The notes under the pieces: generated by a model
What the model saw: only the letters and a program-made list of their open reading frames with translations
Told to the model about the DNA's origin: nothing
The model's database searches: none
Made by a program: the position numbers and the translations under genes
NCBI RefSeq assembly: GCF_030272615.1
Contig: NC_081408.1
Location: 614,402,977 to 614,466,976 of the forward strand
Length of the DNA stretch: 64,000 nucleotides
From: Cryptomeria japonica
Lineage: Eukaryota > Streptophyta > Pinopsida > Cupressales > Cupressaceae
Direction: 5' to 3'
Shown: piece after piece, positions 11,536 to 22,260 of the stretch
Layout: each line of letters begins with the position of its first letter
Position numbering within the stretch: position 1 is the stretch's first letter

Positions 11536-12363
11536 ATGCCTGCTAGAGGTAGAGGTCATGGGCATGGTGGATGTATGGGTACTCGTAGGAATCCTTCTCC
11601 CAAGGTTTCTAAAGAGTCTCACTATGAGGAGCAGCAGGAATAGTAGGATCAGCTTAGAGGTGATGCAATTTTGCAATTGGTGAACATGCTTCAGGAGATT
11701 CTTGGTCACCTAGAAGCGAGACAGGAGGATAACTAGCAAGAGGAGTCTCACCATTTGGAGCATCAGGAGAGAGAGAATGTTCACATTCTCCTAGGAGGAG
11801 AGTTGAGGTGGATCAGGAGGCACTTGCAACTAGTCACATGAGAGATCTGATGAGGACTTGCCCTCCTACTTTTGATGGCTTGGGAAGTGGCATGGAGGAA
11901 GAGACTTGGCTATTAGACTTGGGTAGGTGTTTTTCTATGCACCTGTGTAGTAGTAACACCAAGGCAAGATGTACGATTATGCATCTTTGTGATTTTGCAA
12001 TGACATGATGGCATACAGAGGAGAAAAAGTTGTGTTTGGACATAGCAACAATATATTGGGACTTGTTCCTGGAGCGGTATCGTGCTAGATTTATTTTAGA
12101 GCATTGGAGGCAGAGGAAGGCCAATGAGTTCCAGGACTTGAGGCAATAGAGGATGACAATGGAGAAGTATGAGCACTGGTTCTTTGAGCTTAGCCAGTAT
12201 GTTGGGATTGCAGATGATGAGCCGATGTTGATTCAACACTTTGTGAGAGGTCTCCATGATCATATTAGTGGTGACGTTCGGATGTACAAACCTAAGACTT
12301 TGGAGGATGTTGTGGAGAAGGAACAGATAGCAAAGGACAATATTGGCTTAGCTTCAAGAGGTG
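11536..12363 (+). pseudogene. gag of the plus-strand chromovirus, 5' part
   Basis: Starts with an ATG at 11536 followed by an Arg/Gly-rich N-terminus. It carries TAG stops at 11641-11646 and 11734-11736 and shifts frame near 11800. The capsid-like part then reads PPTFDGLGS..., LFLERYRARF and MTMEKYEHWFFELSQYVG, typical of plant Ty3/gypsy gag, up to ASRGVM near 12366. The minus-strand chromovirus then interrupts it after the target site AGGTG, and the gene resumes at 18488. Confidence 0.8.
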
Positions 12364-13133
12364 TGATGCAGTCACCAGTTAGGAAGGACCTCAAAGAGAT
12401 CAATCTGGACCGGGCAGCAAGAGTAAACACAACAGAAACAAGAGGATATGATGGAGGCAATGCAGAACTGAATGAATTAGATCATGAAAACTAATTACAA
12501 ATAACCAGGGATATCTAGATTACAAGATTCGGCTCACTGGCATGCTACATACATGCTCCATTATAGAATCGGTCCACTTTGGACCTCTAAATCTTAAGAT
12601 ATATCTTCTATGTTCTCTCTGATGATTTATGATGCTAAATTACATTGATTTATATGGTCTAGAGAGATCCGATCAGCCCAAGAAAATTCAAACAACGATG
12701 AAGATGATGAAACATGCAAAACCATCAGGTCAACCTCCACCAATGAAAATTCTCTGAAAAATCCAAAGTAAGAAGCAGGATCAAAGGGAGGGCCAGCCAC
12801 ACACCAAGGAACATTGGAACAATGTGCTGAGGATCTACAAGCTATCAAAAAGATCTGTAAGATTCACCAAGGGAAAATAGGTCCAAGCATTTCCGGTGTT
12901 CTAAGCCAGAAAACTATCTCAGAATCCAGAAGTGATAAATTGCTGGAAAAAGATCCAAACATCCCAGGCTCAAGAATAAGGAAGATGATCATGTTCTCAA
13001 GAAAAATGCAGCTCTGCAAGATCCAGTGAGCAAATGCAAGAAAATGCAGAAAGAAATGTTGAAACTGCAAAACAAAAAACAAACTAATTTGGTTCATGCA
13101 AGATTGCCAAGAACATGGGATGCTCCCGCATCA
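12364..13133 (-). repeat. 3' LTR of the minus-strand chromovirus
   Basis: About 770 bp, matching 17705-18487 in direct orientation. It lies downstream of the chromodomain in the element's own direction. No strong polypurine tract is seen beside it, which may reflect decay. Confidence 0.88.
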
Positions 13134-13194
13134 GACATCCGAGGTTGTTTAAAAAGTGAGTCCCTCACTTTGTTGGGGTCAGAGGAAAACCAAG

Positions 13195-14690
13195 GCGGTC
13201 CCCCTCTTCCTAAGAAATCAAAGATGAATCTTCAACTAGTCTGTCTTTCCATTTCACAAGATATTCCTTGTATTGACTTCTCTGGGTACTACGCCCAATC
13301 CTACTGTCCAAAATTTCTTCAATCTGCTCTGGTTCATTTTGGGGCAGCTATTTTTCCAAGTCTGCAATACTGTCTTCACTGGATTTAGATTCATGATACT
13401 GATGTTGATTTGTAATGTTGAATATAGGTGAAATTCTCAAACTATCCGGTAACTCCACTTCATATGCATTTTTGGAACTGAATTTCCTCAAGATTTTGCA
13501 AGGTCCAAACTTCCTCATCTGTAATTTGTTATATGTTCCAACTGGAAATATTTATTTTCTTAGATACACTATCACTTCGTCACCAACTTCAAATTCCTTA
13601 TGTCTTCTCTTCTCATCTCCTTTCTCCTTATACTTGATATCCATATCCTCCAAATGTTGCTTAACCTGGATATGTAAGGCATTCATGTGATCTGCAAACT
13701 CTTCTGCATCTTCACTCTGCTTGTCTTCATGACTGATATCTCTTAATTCTGATATACCTCTAGGGTTTGCTTCCATAACAATCTCAAAAGGTGTTCTTCT
13801 AGTACTCATGTTCACTGAATTTTTGTAGGCAAACTCTGCTTGTGCAAGGATCACATCCCAACTTCCGGTTTTCTCTCCAACTAAGCATCTCAACAAATTT
13901 CCCAAGCTTCAATTTACTACCTTTGTCTATCCATCAGTATGTGGGTGAAAAGTATAACTAAACTCCAAATATGTCTTCATCTTCTTCCAAAGTGTTCTCC
14001 AAAAATAACCAACAAACTTAGTGTCTCTGTTTGAAACTATGCGCTTAGGTAATTCATGTAATCTCACTACCTCCTTAGAAAATAGGTCAACTATATGCAC
14101 TGCGTCTGATGTTTTCTTACAAAGTATGAAATGAGCCATCTTTGAGAATCTATCCACCACCATAAATATAGAATCATTCCCTCTTTGTGTCTTAGGCAAT
14201 CCAAGTATCAAATCCATGCTTATGTCCTCCCAAGGTCTCTCTGGTACTGTCAAAGGCTTATACAATCTCACGTTCTGACTACTACCTTTTGCAAATTGAC
14301 AAATTTTGCAAGTCTTTACAAATTTGTTGACATCGTTATGAATTTGAGGCTAAAAGTAATGTTCAATGCTACTGTTTTGTCAACACCAAAGTGTCCGGCT
14401 AATCCTCCACTATGATTCTCCTTTATCAGATTCTCCCTCATAGAACTCTTAGGTATACACAACTCAACTCCTTTGAATAACATCCCATCCTGAATGAAAT
14501 AATCAAACCACTTACTTATATCTACCATAACCGGTGCTCTGCATGCTTTCCAAGGTTCTGCAAAATCTGGGTCATCATTATACAAGGTCTTCAACTCTTC
14601 AAAGCCTAATATTGTCACTATCATTTTTGTTAGCAAATTCCTCCTTCTACTCAATCCATTGGCAACTTTGTTTGACTTCCCACTCCTATG
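13195..14690 (-). pseudogene. Integrase with C-terminal chromodomain, minus-strand chromovirus
   Basis: Reading leftwards: the HHCC-like region (ENHSGGLAGHFGVDKT near 14430), then the integrase core with MDLILGLPKT (first Asp near 14215) and IVSNRDTKFVGYFW (second Asp near 14030), then QAEFAYKNSVN and a GPCKILRKF segment. After that comes a chromodomain, roughly 13210-13340, reading IEEILDSRIGRSTQRSQYKE and EYLVKWKD, where aromatic and basic residues match the family pattern. In LTR elements the chromodomain steers integration to modified histones, which is family knowledge. Stops at several points, for example before LPQNEPEQ and after DSSLIS, show it is dead. Confidence 0.85.
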
Positions 14691-16500
14691 CTTCAACACA
14701 AAGGTGTAACTCTGCAAAATTTCTACCCATCACATATGTCTTTGATTCAACCTACTCTGACTGTTCAAATACTACAAGGCTTGATGATCGGTATACAACA
14801 CAAATTCCTTAGGCAACAGGTAATGTCTCCACTTCTTCAAGGCTTGAACTATATCATAAAATTCCTTATCATACACTAAATATCTCCTTCTTGCATCATT
14901 CAAATTTTCACTGAAATAAGCTATTTCTCTTCCTTCTTGACTTAACATGGCTCCAATTGCATTTCCACTTGCATCACAGTCTACTTGAAATACTTTTTTG
15001 AAATCCAATAAAGCTAACACAGGCTGCTCAGTTACTTTCTGCTTTGGAAACTCAAAACTCTTATTTGCTCTGGTAGTCCAATTGAATTGTTTCCTATCTC
15101 CTCTCATTGTCTCAGTCATAGGGCTACAAACTGAACTGAAATTTCTGATAAACTTCCAGTAGAAACTAGCCAATCCATGAAATGATCTTACCTCTCCAAT
15201 GCTTTCTAGTGTAGGCCATTCAACAATTGCTTTTACCTTTTGAGGGTCCATCTTCAATCCATCCACAGATATCATAAATCCTAAATAGACCAACTCTTCC
15301 TTCATGAAAGTACACTTCTTAAGATTTATCAACAGCTTCTCCTCTCTCAACCATTGTAAAACTTGTCTTAGATGCAACAAATGTTCCTCTTTTGTCTTAC
15401 TGAAAGTTAGAATGTCATCCAAATATACAATAACTAACTTACCCAAGATTTTTTTCAATACCTCATTCATCAATGTCATGAAAGTATTTGGTGAATTAGT
15501 CAAGCCAAAAGGCATCACCAACCATTCATACAATCCTTCATTTGTCTTGAATGTTGTCTTCCACTCATCTCCTTCTCTAAAACTGGTACTTTACTGTGAT
15601 CATGTTTATTGCTATGGAATTGGTACAAATCCTCCATTCTCCATTCTTCTTAGGTGCTAACACTGTCGGTACTACACAGGGACTCAAACTTTCTCCGATC
15701 AAACCTTTCTTCAATAATTCATGCACTTGTCTATTCAACTCTTCATTCTCTGTCGATGTCATCCAGTGTGTAGATTTGTTAGGTAAACTAGCTCTAGGAA
15801 TCAAGTCCATGCAATGACTGATACTCCTCACAAGTGGTAATCCAGCAGGCACATTATCTAAAATGATATCTTCATACTTTGTCAGCATCTCTTTTATCTC
15901 CTCTGGTTGTTCTTCATCATGCTCTAGGTTCTCAATCTTCCTAGGAAATAAGGCAAAACATACATTCTCATGTCTCATTCAATCCAGGAATTTCCTTCCA
16001 TCCACCAAATAGATTCTAGCATTTGTACAGACTTCACTCTTTAAGGGCTCTTCCAAGGGTAACAAAGTTTTTTCCATCCCATTCACTACAATAGCATATA
16101 TATTCTTTATTCCATCATGTATTGCCTATCTATCAAACTGCCAAGGTCTACCCAACAAAAGGTGACAAATATCCATAGGCATAATATCACACAAAACCTC
16201 ATCATGATAATTCCCAACTTTCAATTTCACCAGGCATTGCTCACTCACTAACAACTTATGATCATCCTGAATCCATGCTATCTGACAAGGTCTAGGGTAT
16301 TTCAATATTTCCAACTTTAATTTATTCACCATCTCTTATGAAACAAGATTATCTAAACTACCACTATCAATAACTACTTTGCAATACTTACCAGATACCT
16401 TACATCTGGTCTTGAACAAATTTATTCTTTGCAAGGGCTATTCATCCTCTCCGGTATGACACAAAGCTCTCCTCATCATCAATAATTCTCCATCTTCGGT
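14690..16500 (-). pseudogene. Protease, reverse transcriptase and RNase H, minus-strand chromovirus
   Basis: The protease end reads HLLLGRPWQFDR near 16126-16170. RT begins with VPTVLAPKKNGEWRIC (about 15640), continues with [20 protein letters not shown] (near 15490-15510) and keeps the YLDDILTFS catalytic motif near 15420. It is followed by RNase H ([20 protein letters not shown] near 14950, YTDHQAL near 14780). A gap between 15533 and 15577 and stops elsewhere separate the fragments. RT copies the element RNA and RNase H removes the template strand. Confidence 0.88.
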
Positions 16501-16539
16501 TTTGTTAGCTAATCCGGTGGGGCTTTCTTATACCAATTT

Positions 16540-17601
16540 TTTTCTCCCAATGTTCTCTATCTATTTACATTCAAAAGCACAATGTCCTTCTCCTACACAC
16601 TTAAAGAAATTTCCTCTAAACACTCTCTTATCTTGTCTTCTATCATCTTTTCCAAAACCCTCATTCCGGTAACCATCAAGTTCTCTCCTCTGGTAGAAAT
16701 TTATCTCATCCTTCTTATATGAACTACCATATTTTCTTACTTCCATGTCCTGTTTTGATCCGTACAGGTTCTTCTTCCTCCAAAATGTCCTCTTCCTCCT
16801 TGAAATCTTCCTCTAAAAAACCTTCCACCTCTACCTCTCTGTCTTTTGTTCAACTTCTCTTCTTTTTTCAAGGCATACTAGTAAGCTTCTTCAACACTAT
16901 GCAACTTGATCAAACTGAGTTCATCTTATATAGACATCTGTAATCCATTCAAATATCTCGTAACTTGTTTAATCTCATCATCGACATGTCTAGATCTAAT
17001 GTTTAACTTGTAGAATTCTTTGGTATACTCCTTTACACTATATTCTTTCTACTTTAAGTTATGTAACTTCTATAATAGATTTACTTGATAATCAGTTGGC
17101 ATAAACTTTGATTTTAACTTGGCAACCATCTGCTCCCATGATTTGAACTTCTCTTTACCTCCTTTGTCTATCAACCTGCAAATGTTCCCACCAAAGAGAT
17201 GCATGACCTTTCAACCAGGTACAGACATATTTCACCTTTCTTTCTTTTGCAGTGTTCTCAAAATCAAAATACTTCTCCATCTCCAAGATCCAATCCATTA
17301 ATTCATCTGAATCCAACTTACCATCATACTCTGGTGGGGTAAAATGTGATTTAGTGTTCGCCGTACTCAAAACCCTCAAGAACCTCTCTTCTTCCAGATT
17401 GATTGCTGGTGGATTTGCTACTTGTTATGTCGGTGCTTCTTCTTCCTCATCTTTGCTCACATCTTCAATATGTCAACCTCTTGTCTCGGTTGTCTCAATA
17501 GCTTCCAACCAGGCTTCAATTCTTCTTAACATTTCCATCACAATAGGGTGTGCATTCCCACACACTCCACCATCCCTATTTCCTCTTTGTGCCATCTTCA
17601 T
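16540..17601 (-). pseudogene. gag with zinc-knuckle remnant, minus-strand chromovirus
   Basis: Starts at the ATG at 17601 (MKMAQRGNRDGG), shortly downstream of the primer binding site. The capsid-like portion FTPPEYDGKLDSDELMDWIL and HASLWWEHL lies at 17155-17345. Near 16561-16610 the knuckle reads FFKCVGEGHCAFEC, where the first Cys of CX2CX4HX4C is replaced by Phe. Stops interrupt it, for example near 17475 and 17425. Confidence 0.82.
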
Positions 17602-17686
17602 GCCAGTCCTTTGTAGCTGCAGGTCAGATCTACAATCCACCACCCCACAAAAAAATCTTCAGGACAACACAATCTCTCGAATGAAA

Positions 17687-17702
17687 TCTCACTCTGATAC
17701 CA
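17687..17702 (-). other. Primer binding site, initiator tRNA-Met
   Basis: On the minus strand TGGTATCAGAGTGAGA follows the 5' LTR after two bases. Confidence 0.9.
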
Positions 17703-17704
17703 CT

Positions 17705-18487
17705 TGATGCAATCATTGGTTAGGAATGACCTCAAAGAGATCAATCCAGAATGGGCAGAAAGAGTAAACACAATGTAAACAAGAGGATATGATGGAGGCA
17801 ATGTAGAAATGAATGAATTAGATCATCAAAACTGATTACAAATAACCAGGGATATCTGGATTACAAGATTCGACTCACTAGCCTTCTACATACATGCTCC
17901 ATTACAGAATCAGTCGACTCTAGACCTCTAAATCTTAAGATATATCTTCTATGTTCTCTCTGATGATTAATGATGCTAAATGCCATTCATTTATATGGTT
18001 TAGAGGGATCCGGTCGGCCCAAGAAGAATCAAACAATGATGAACATGATGAAATGTACAAAACCATCAGGTTGGTCTCCGCCAATGAAAATTCTCCAAAA
18101 AATCCAAAGGAAGAAGCGTAGATCAAAGGGAGGGTCAACCACATGCCAATGAACATTGGAACAACATGCTAAGTCACTGCAACCTACGAAAAAGATCCAC
18201 AAGATTTACCAAGAGAAAATAGGTCCAAGTCATTCTGGTGTTCTAAGCCAGAAAATTGTCTTGGAATCCAGAAGCGATAACTTGCTAGAAAAAGATCCAA
18301 ACATCCCATGGCTTAGGAATAAGGAATATGATCATTTTCTCAAGAAAAATCCAACTCCACAAGCTCCGGTGACCAAATGCAAAAAAATGCAGAAAGAAAT
18401 GTTGAAACTGCAAAATAGAAAACAAACTGAAAGTAAATATTTTTGGTTGATTCAAGATTGCCAAGAACCGAGGATGCTCCTGCATCA
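17705..18487 (-). repeat. 5' LTR of the minus-strand chromovirus
   Basis: About 783 bp, direct repeat of 12364-13133. Its outer end CTCCTGCATCA is followed by the target duplicate AGGTG. Confidence 0.88.
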
Positions 18488-18960
18488 AGGTGTGATAGGT
18501 GGACAGACATCTAGTGCTCTATTTACAAGATCTATTGTGAGAGGTTCTCAGCCACAGACTTTAGGTCTTGCTAGGAGCCATCTTTCTTCTTTCCGCAGTG
18601 GTCAATAGTTTAAGAAGAGACATCCTCAGGGCCAGAGCTTTATGTGAGGTTATAGATTTTAGGTTGGTAGGAGTCATAGTCATCAGCATGATAGGAGTAA
18701 TACTCCTTCTCAACCAACATAGAGTTATCAGCAAGCTTCTAGTAGAGACAGTATTTAGCAATCGAGCGCTACTCCAGTGGGTAGAGGATTTGGAAGGAGA
18801 GAGTTCTTTTCATGTGGGTAGCCAGGATAAATTTCCATTCATTGTCCTTGGTGTACTTCTCGGATGTTCAGATAGAAAAATCCAAATACTTATGAGCCTA
18901 CAGTTGGAGATGCAAGTAGATCTCATCGTATGTTTGCAATGATTGATAATCATCAACCTG
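18488..18960 (+). pseudogene. gag of the plus-strand chromovirus, 3' part with zinc-knuckle remnant
   Basis: Continues gag after the nested insertion (GGQTSSALFTRSIVRGSQPQ). A knuckle-like stretch near 18808-18850 reads FSCG, stop, PG, stop, ISIHC, matching CX2CX4HX4C only partly. Frameshifts and several stops, mostly TAG, are present. Confidence 0.7.
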
Positions 18961-19345
18961 AGCACTAGGCATCAGTTGTTGAGACCATAGGTATGATAAT
19001 TGGTATCTCTTGCACAATTCTATTTGACTCAGGTGCTATTGATTCTTTTATTTCTCCTTTGCTAGTAGAGTGATGCGGGCTTGCTATGGCAAAGCAGGAT
19101 GATAGGTGGCAGGTAGAGTTAGCTACGGGGTCCATGGTGGTAGTGTACTCCCTTGTGCTTGGTTGTTCCTTGGTTGTAGGTGGTTTCCATACCATAGTGG
19201 ATCTTCATGTCCTACCCTTGGGATCCTATGATATTGTACTTGGTATGGATTGGCTTGAGTCTCATCAATCTCAGATGGATTGTCGAGGTAAGAGAGTGCA
19301 GTGTGTGGATGACAGCAGGGAGAGTGTGGAGATAGTGGGTATTTA
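18961..19345 (+). pseudogene. Aspartic protease domain of the plus-strand chromovirus
   Basis: The active-site segment ILFDSGAIDSFIS lies near 19018-19055; the catalytic Asp-Ser-Gly is kept. YDIVLGMDWLESH near 19228-19263 matches the flap/C-terminal part of Ty3/gypsy proteases. A TGA at 19072-19074 interrupts it and a TAG ends it at 19344-19346. Confidence 0.85.
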
Positions 19346-19599
19346 GAGACCTATTTTCCTTTGCATGATTTCCTCCATGCAGGTGAAGAGGTGTGCACGT
19401 AAGGGTTTCCAATTATTTGCAGTGAAGGTGAATGACGTGGATAACGGGGTGAGTTCAGAGGAGCTTCTTTAGCGTCATCCCATCCTACAGGAGTTTGCAC
19501 ATGTCTTTCCTAGGAGAATTTGGGCATTGTCGCCCAAGCGAGATATTGATTTCTAGATTGGATGACTACCCAAGAGTTGAGTGAGTTGAGGTTGCAGTT

Positions 19600-20790
19600 A
19601 GAGGATCTATATCTAAGGGACTTATTCATCCTAGTGTGTCCCCATGGGGTGCACCTATTTTGTTTGTGAAGAAGAAGGACGAATCTCTTTGCTTGTGCAT
19701 CGACTATAGATAGCTTAATAAGGTGACAGTGAAGAACCGATATCCTTTGTCGAGGATAGATGATTTATTTGATCAAATTAAGGATACAAAGGCCTTCTCC
19801 AAGATTGACCTTAAGTCTAGGTATCATCAGTTGAGGATTCATGAGGCAAATATTCACTGCACACCATTTTGAACTAGGTATGGACACTATGAGTTCACAG
19901 TGGTACCATTTGGTCTCACAAATGCACCATTGGTTTTCATGAGCTTGATGAATGGTGTATTCAAGACCTATTTGGATAGATTTATGCTAGTATTTCTAGA
20001 TGATATTTTGGTGTTCTCAAGATCAATTGAGGAGCATAAGGACCATTTGAGACAAGTTTTGCAGTGCCTGCGGGAGAATCAGTTGTACACCAATATGGTG
20101 AAGTGTGATTTCTTCTAGTCAGAGGTTCGGTATCTTGGTCATGTGATTTCAAGAGAGGGTGTCGCAGTTGATCCCTCTAAGATTCAAGCAATTTTTGATT
20201 GGCCAGCACCCACTAATGTGGGTGTGGTTCATATCTTTATGGATCTTGCAGGATATTATCGCAGGTTTCTTTAGGATTTCTCTAGGATAACCCATCCTAT
20301 CACTTCTCTTCAGAGGAAAGGGAAGAAGTTTGTTTGGACAGAGCAATGTGAGACAACATTTTGAATCCTTGAGGAGTGTTTGACTAGTGGACCTATTCTA
20401 GCAGTGCCAGCTCCTTTGGGGGATTTTGTAGTGTGTACAAATGCTTCTTTGTAGGGTCTAAGAGCAGTGTTGATGTCGAATGGTCATGTGATTGCATATG
20501 AGTCACAAAAAATCAAAGATCATGAGAAGAATTACCCCACCCATGATCTAGAGTTAGCGGCAATAATTCATGCTTTGGTTAGATGGAGGCATTTTCTTCT
20601 TGGGCATAGATTCGAAGTGCACAGTGATCACCGCAATTTACAGTACATCTTCACACAATCAAATTTGAATGCTAAGTAGAGGTGTTGGATGGAGTTTATG
20701 TGTGAGTACGAATTTGAGGTGAGGTATATCCAGGGTAAGGAGAATGTGGTAGCAGATAAATTGAGCCGCAGGAGGCATGAGATCTCAATA
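19600..20790 (+). pseudogene. Reverse transcriptase and RNase H of the plus-strand chromovirus
   Basis: RT starts near [16 protein letters not shown] (about 19640) and includes [16 protein letters not shown] and [17 protein letters not shown] (about 19905). The catalytic FLDDILVFS motif near 19995-20020 is intact. RNase H includes MSNGHVIAYESQKI, HDLELAAIIHALVRWRHFLL and VHSDHRNLQYI (20476-20650), then IQGKENVVADKLSRR (about 20730). In-frame stops fall at 19711, 19870, 20116, 20272, 20362, 20452 and 20677; each is TAG or TGA in otherwise well-kept protein sequence. Confidence 0.92.
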
Positions 20791-20839
20791 GTGTCTCTTA
20801 GTGTGGATTTGAGGAGTATTCTCAGTGCTCTTCCTTAAT

Positions 20840-22260
20840 ATGTGTGGTACCATGAGGTTATTGCAGAGGTTGCTGCAGGTAGAGCTCTTGAGGGAAAATA
20901 TGCAGGTTATTCAATCAAGTCGAATGGTCTTCTCAGGCATTTGGGACGTATTTATGTTCCACCATCAAACAGTCTTCGAGATTTGATTTTGTCAAAGGAA
21001 CATCATGCACCTTACTTAGCACATCTAGGTGTCAAGAAGATGCACGTAGATTTGAGGCAGTTGTATCATTGGTCTGGTATGAGGAGAGATATTGCAGATT
21101 TTGTGTCATGTTGCTTAGAGTGTCAGCGAGTGAAGGGAAAACATCAGCACCCAGTAGGATCATTGCAGTTCAACTTGGTTCCAGGATGGAAATGGGACAT
21201 TATATCTATGGATTTTATAGATGGATTGCCTATTTCTTCTCGTTGTCATGATGCTATTATGGTCATCGTTGATAGTTGACCAAGGTGGCATACTTTTCTC
21301 TAATTAGGTCATCATATACAGCAATGACAGTAGTTCGGATTTTCATGGAGGGAGTAGTGAGATTGCATGGTATTCCTCAATGGATTATTTCAGATCGTGA
21401 TCCAATGTTCACATTAGCCTTTTGGACTGCACTTCAGCATGATTTAGGGACACAGTTGAACTTTAGTTCAGCCTACCACCCCGAGACATATGGTCAGACG
21501 AAGCGGGTTAATCAGGTTTTGGAGGACATGTTAAGGATGTATGTTATGGATCAGCAATCCCATTAGGAGGAATACCTCTATTTGGTGGAGTTTGTGTACA
21601 ACAATGGTTACCATAGTTCTATTGGTATGTCTCCTTTCCATGATTTATATGGTAGACCATGTCATACACCCTTGAGTTGGGACCGTTTGGAGGACAGCGT
21701 ACATATTGGTTCAGAGATGTTGTAGGATATGGAGCAGCAGGTGGCTTGCATCAGAGAGAATTTGGTAGCAGCACTGGATAGACAGAAGAAATATGCAGAT
21801 GCACATCGTCTAGACAGACAGTTTTCAGTTAGCAACAAGGTGTTTTTGAGAGTTCGCCCGTGAAAGAGTCTGATCCGTTATGGAAAAGGCTCTAAGTTGG
21901 TGCCTCAGTTTGTAGGACCTTTTGAGATTTTGGAGAGGATCGGTCTTGTGGCTTATCGCCTTGCCTTGCCGCCTAGCTTGTCCTGCATCCATGATGTGTC
22001 TCATGTATCTATTTTCATATTGTATCATCCTGATATTTCGCATGTTTTGGATTGGAATGCATTGCAAGTAGAGGACGAGCAACTTTCTTTAGCATAGAGA
22101 GATGTCCCTCAGAGGTCGGGGAATAGAGCAAGTAAGGGTCCAATGGGAACCAAATGATGATTCATCAACTACTTGGGAGGATGCAACTCGGATGAGAGAG
22201 TTTTACCCCTATTTGTTCTCAGGCTTCCAGGATAAGCCTAGGAAAAGGGGGAGAGGATGT
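20840..22260 (+). pseudogene. Integrase with chromodomain-like tail, plus-strand chromovirus
   Basis: The zinc-binding HHCC region is HHAPYLAHLGVKKMH...CCLECQRVKG (about 21000-21140). The core follows with IISMDFIDGLP (about 21200), IISDRDPMFTLAFW (about 21385-21420) and a Glu-containing HPETYGQTKRVNQVLED segment. A frameshift near 21277 splits the core, and stops fall at 21564, 21723 and 21861. After GPFEILERIG the tail near 22094-22225 reads VRVQWEPNDD and TTWEDATRMREFYPYLF, characteristic of the Tekay/Del chromodomain-like module. The integrase inserts element cDNA, and the tail is thought to guide targeting. Confidence 0.9.
22240..22257 (+). other. Polypurine tract
   Basis: AGGAAAAGGGGGAGAGGA ends directly at the 3' LTR start TGTAGGGTCC. 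Confidence 0.88.

Larger units (their letters stand above)
12364..18487 (-). mobile_element. Chromodomain-bearing Ty3/gypsy element inserted in gag
   Basis: LTRs at 12364-13133 and 17705-18487 begin TGATGCA and end GCATCA, and both flanks carry the exact duplicate AGGTG (12359-12363, 18488-18492). Reading leftwards from 17702 are an initiator-Met primer binding site, gag with a damaged zinc knuckle, protease, RT, RNase H, integrase and a chromodomain. The two LTRs differ at many sites, so the insertion is not recent. All coding regions carry stops or frameshifts. Confidence 0.93.
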
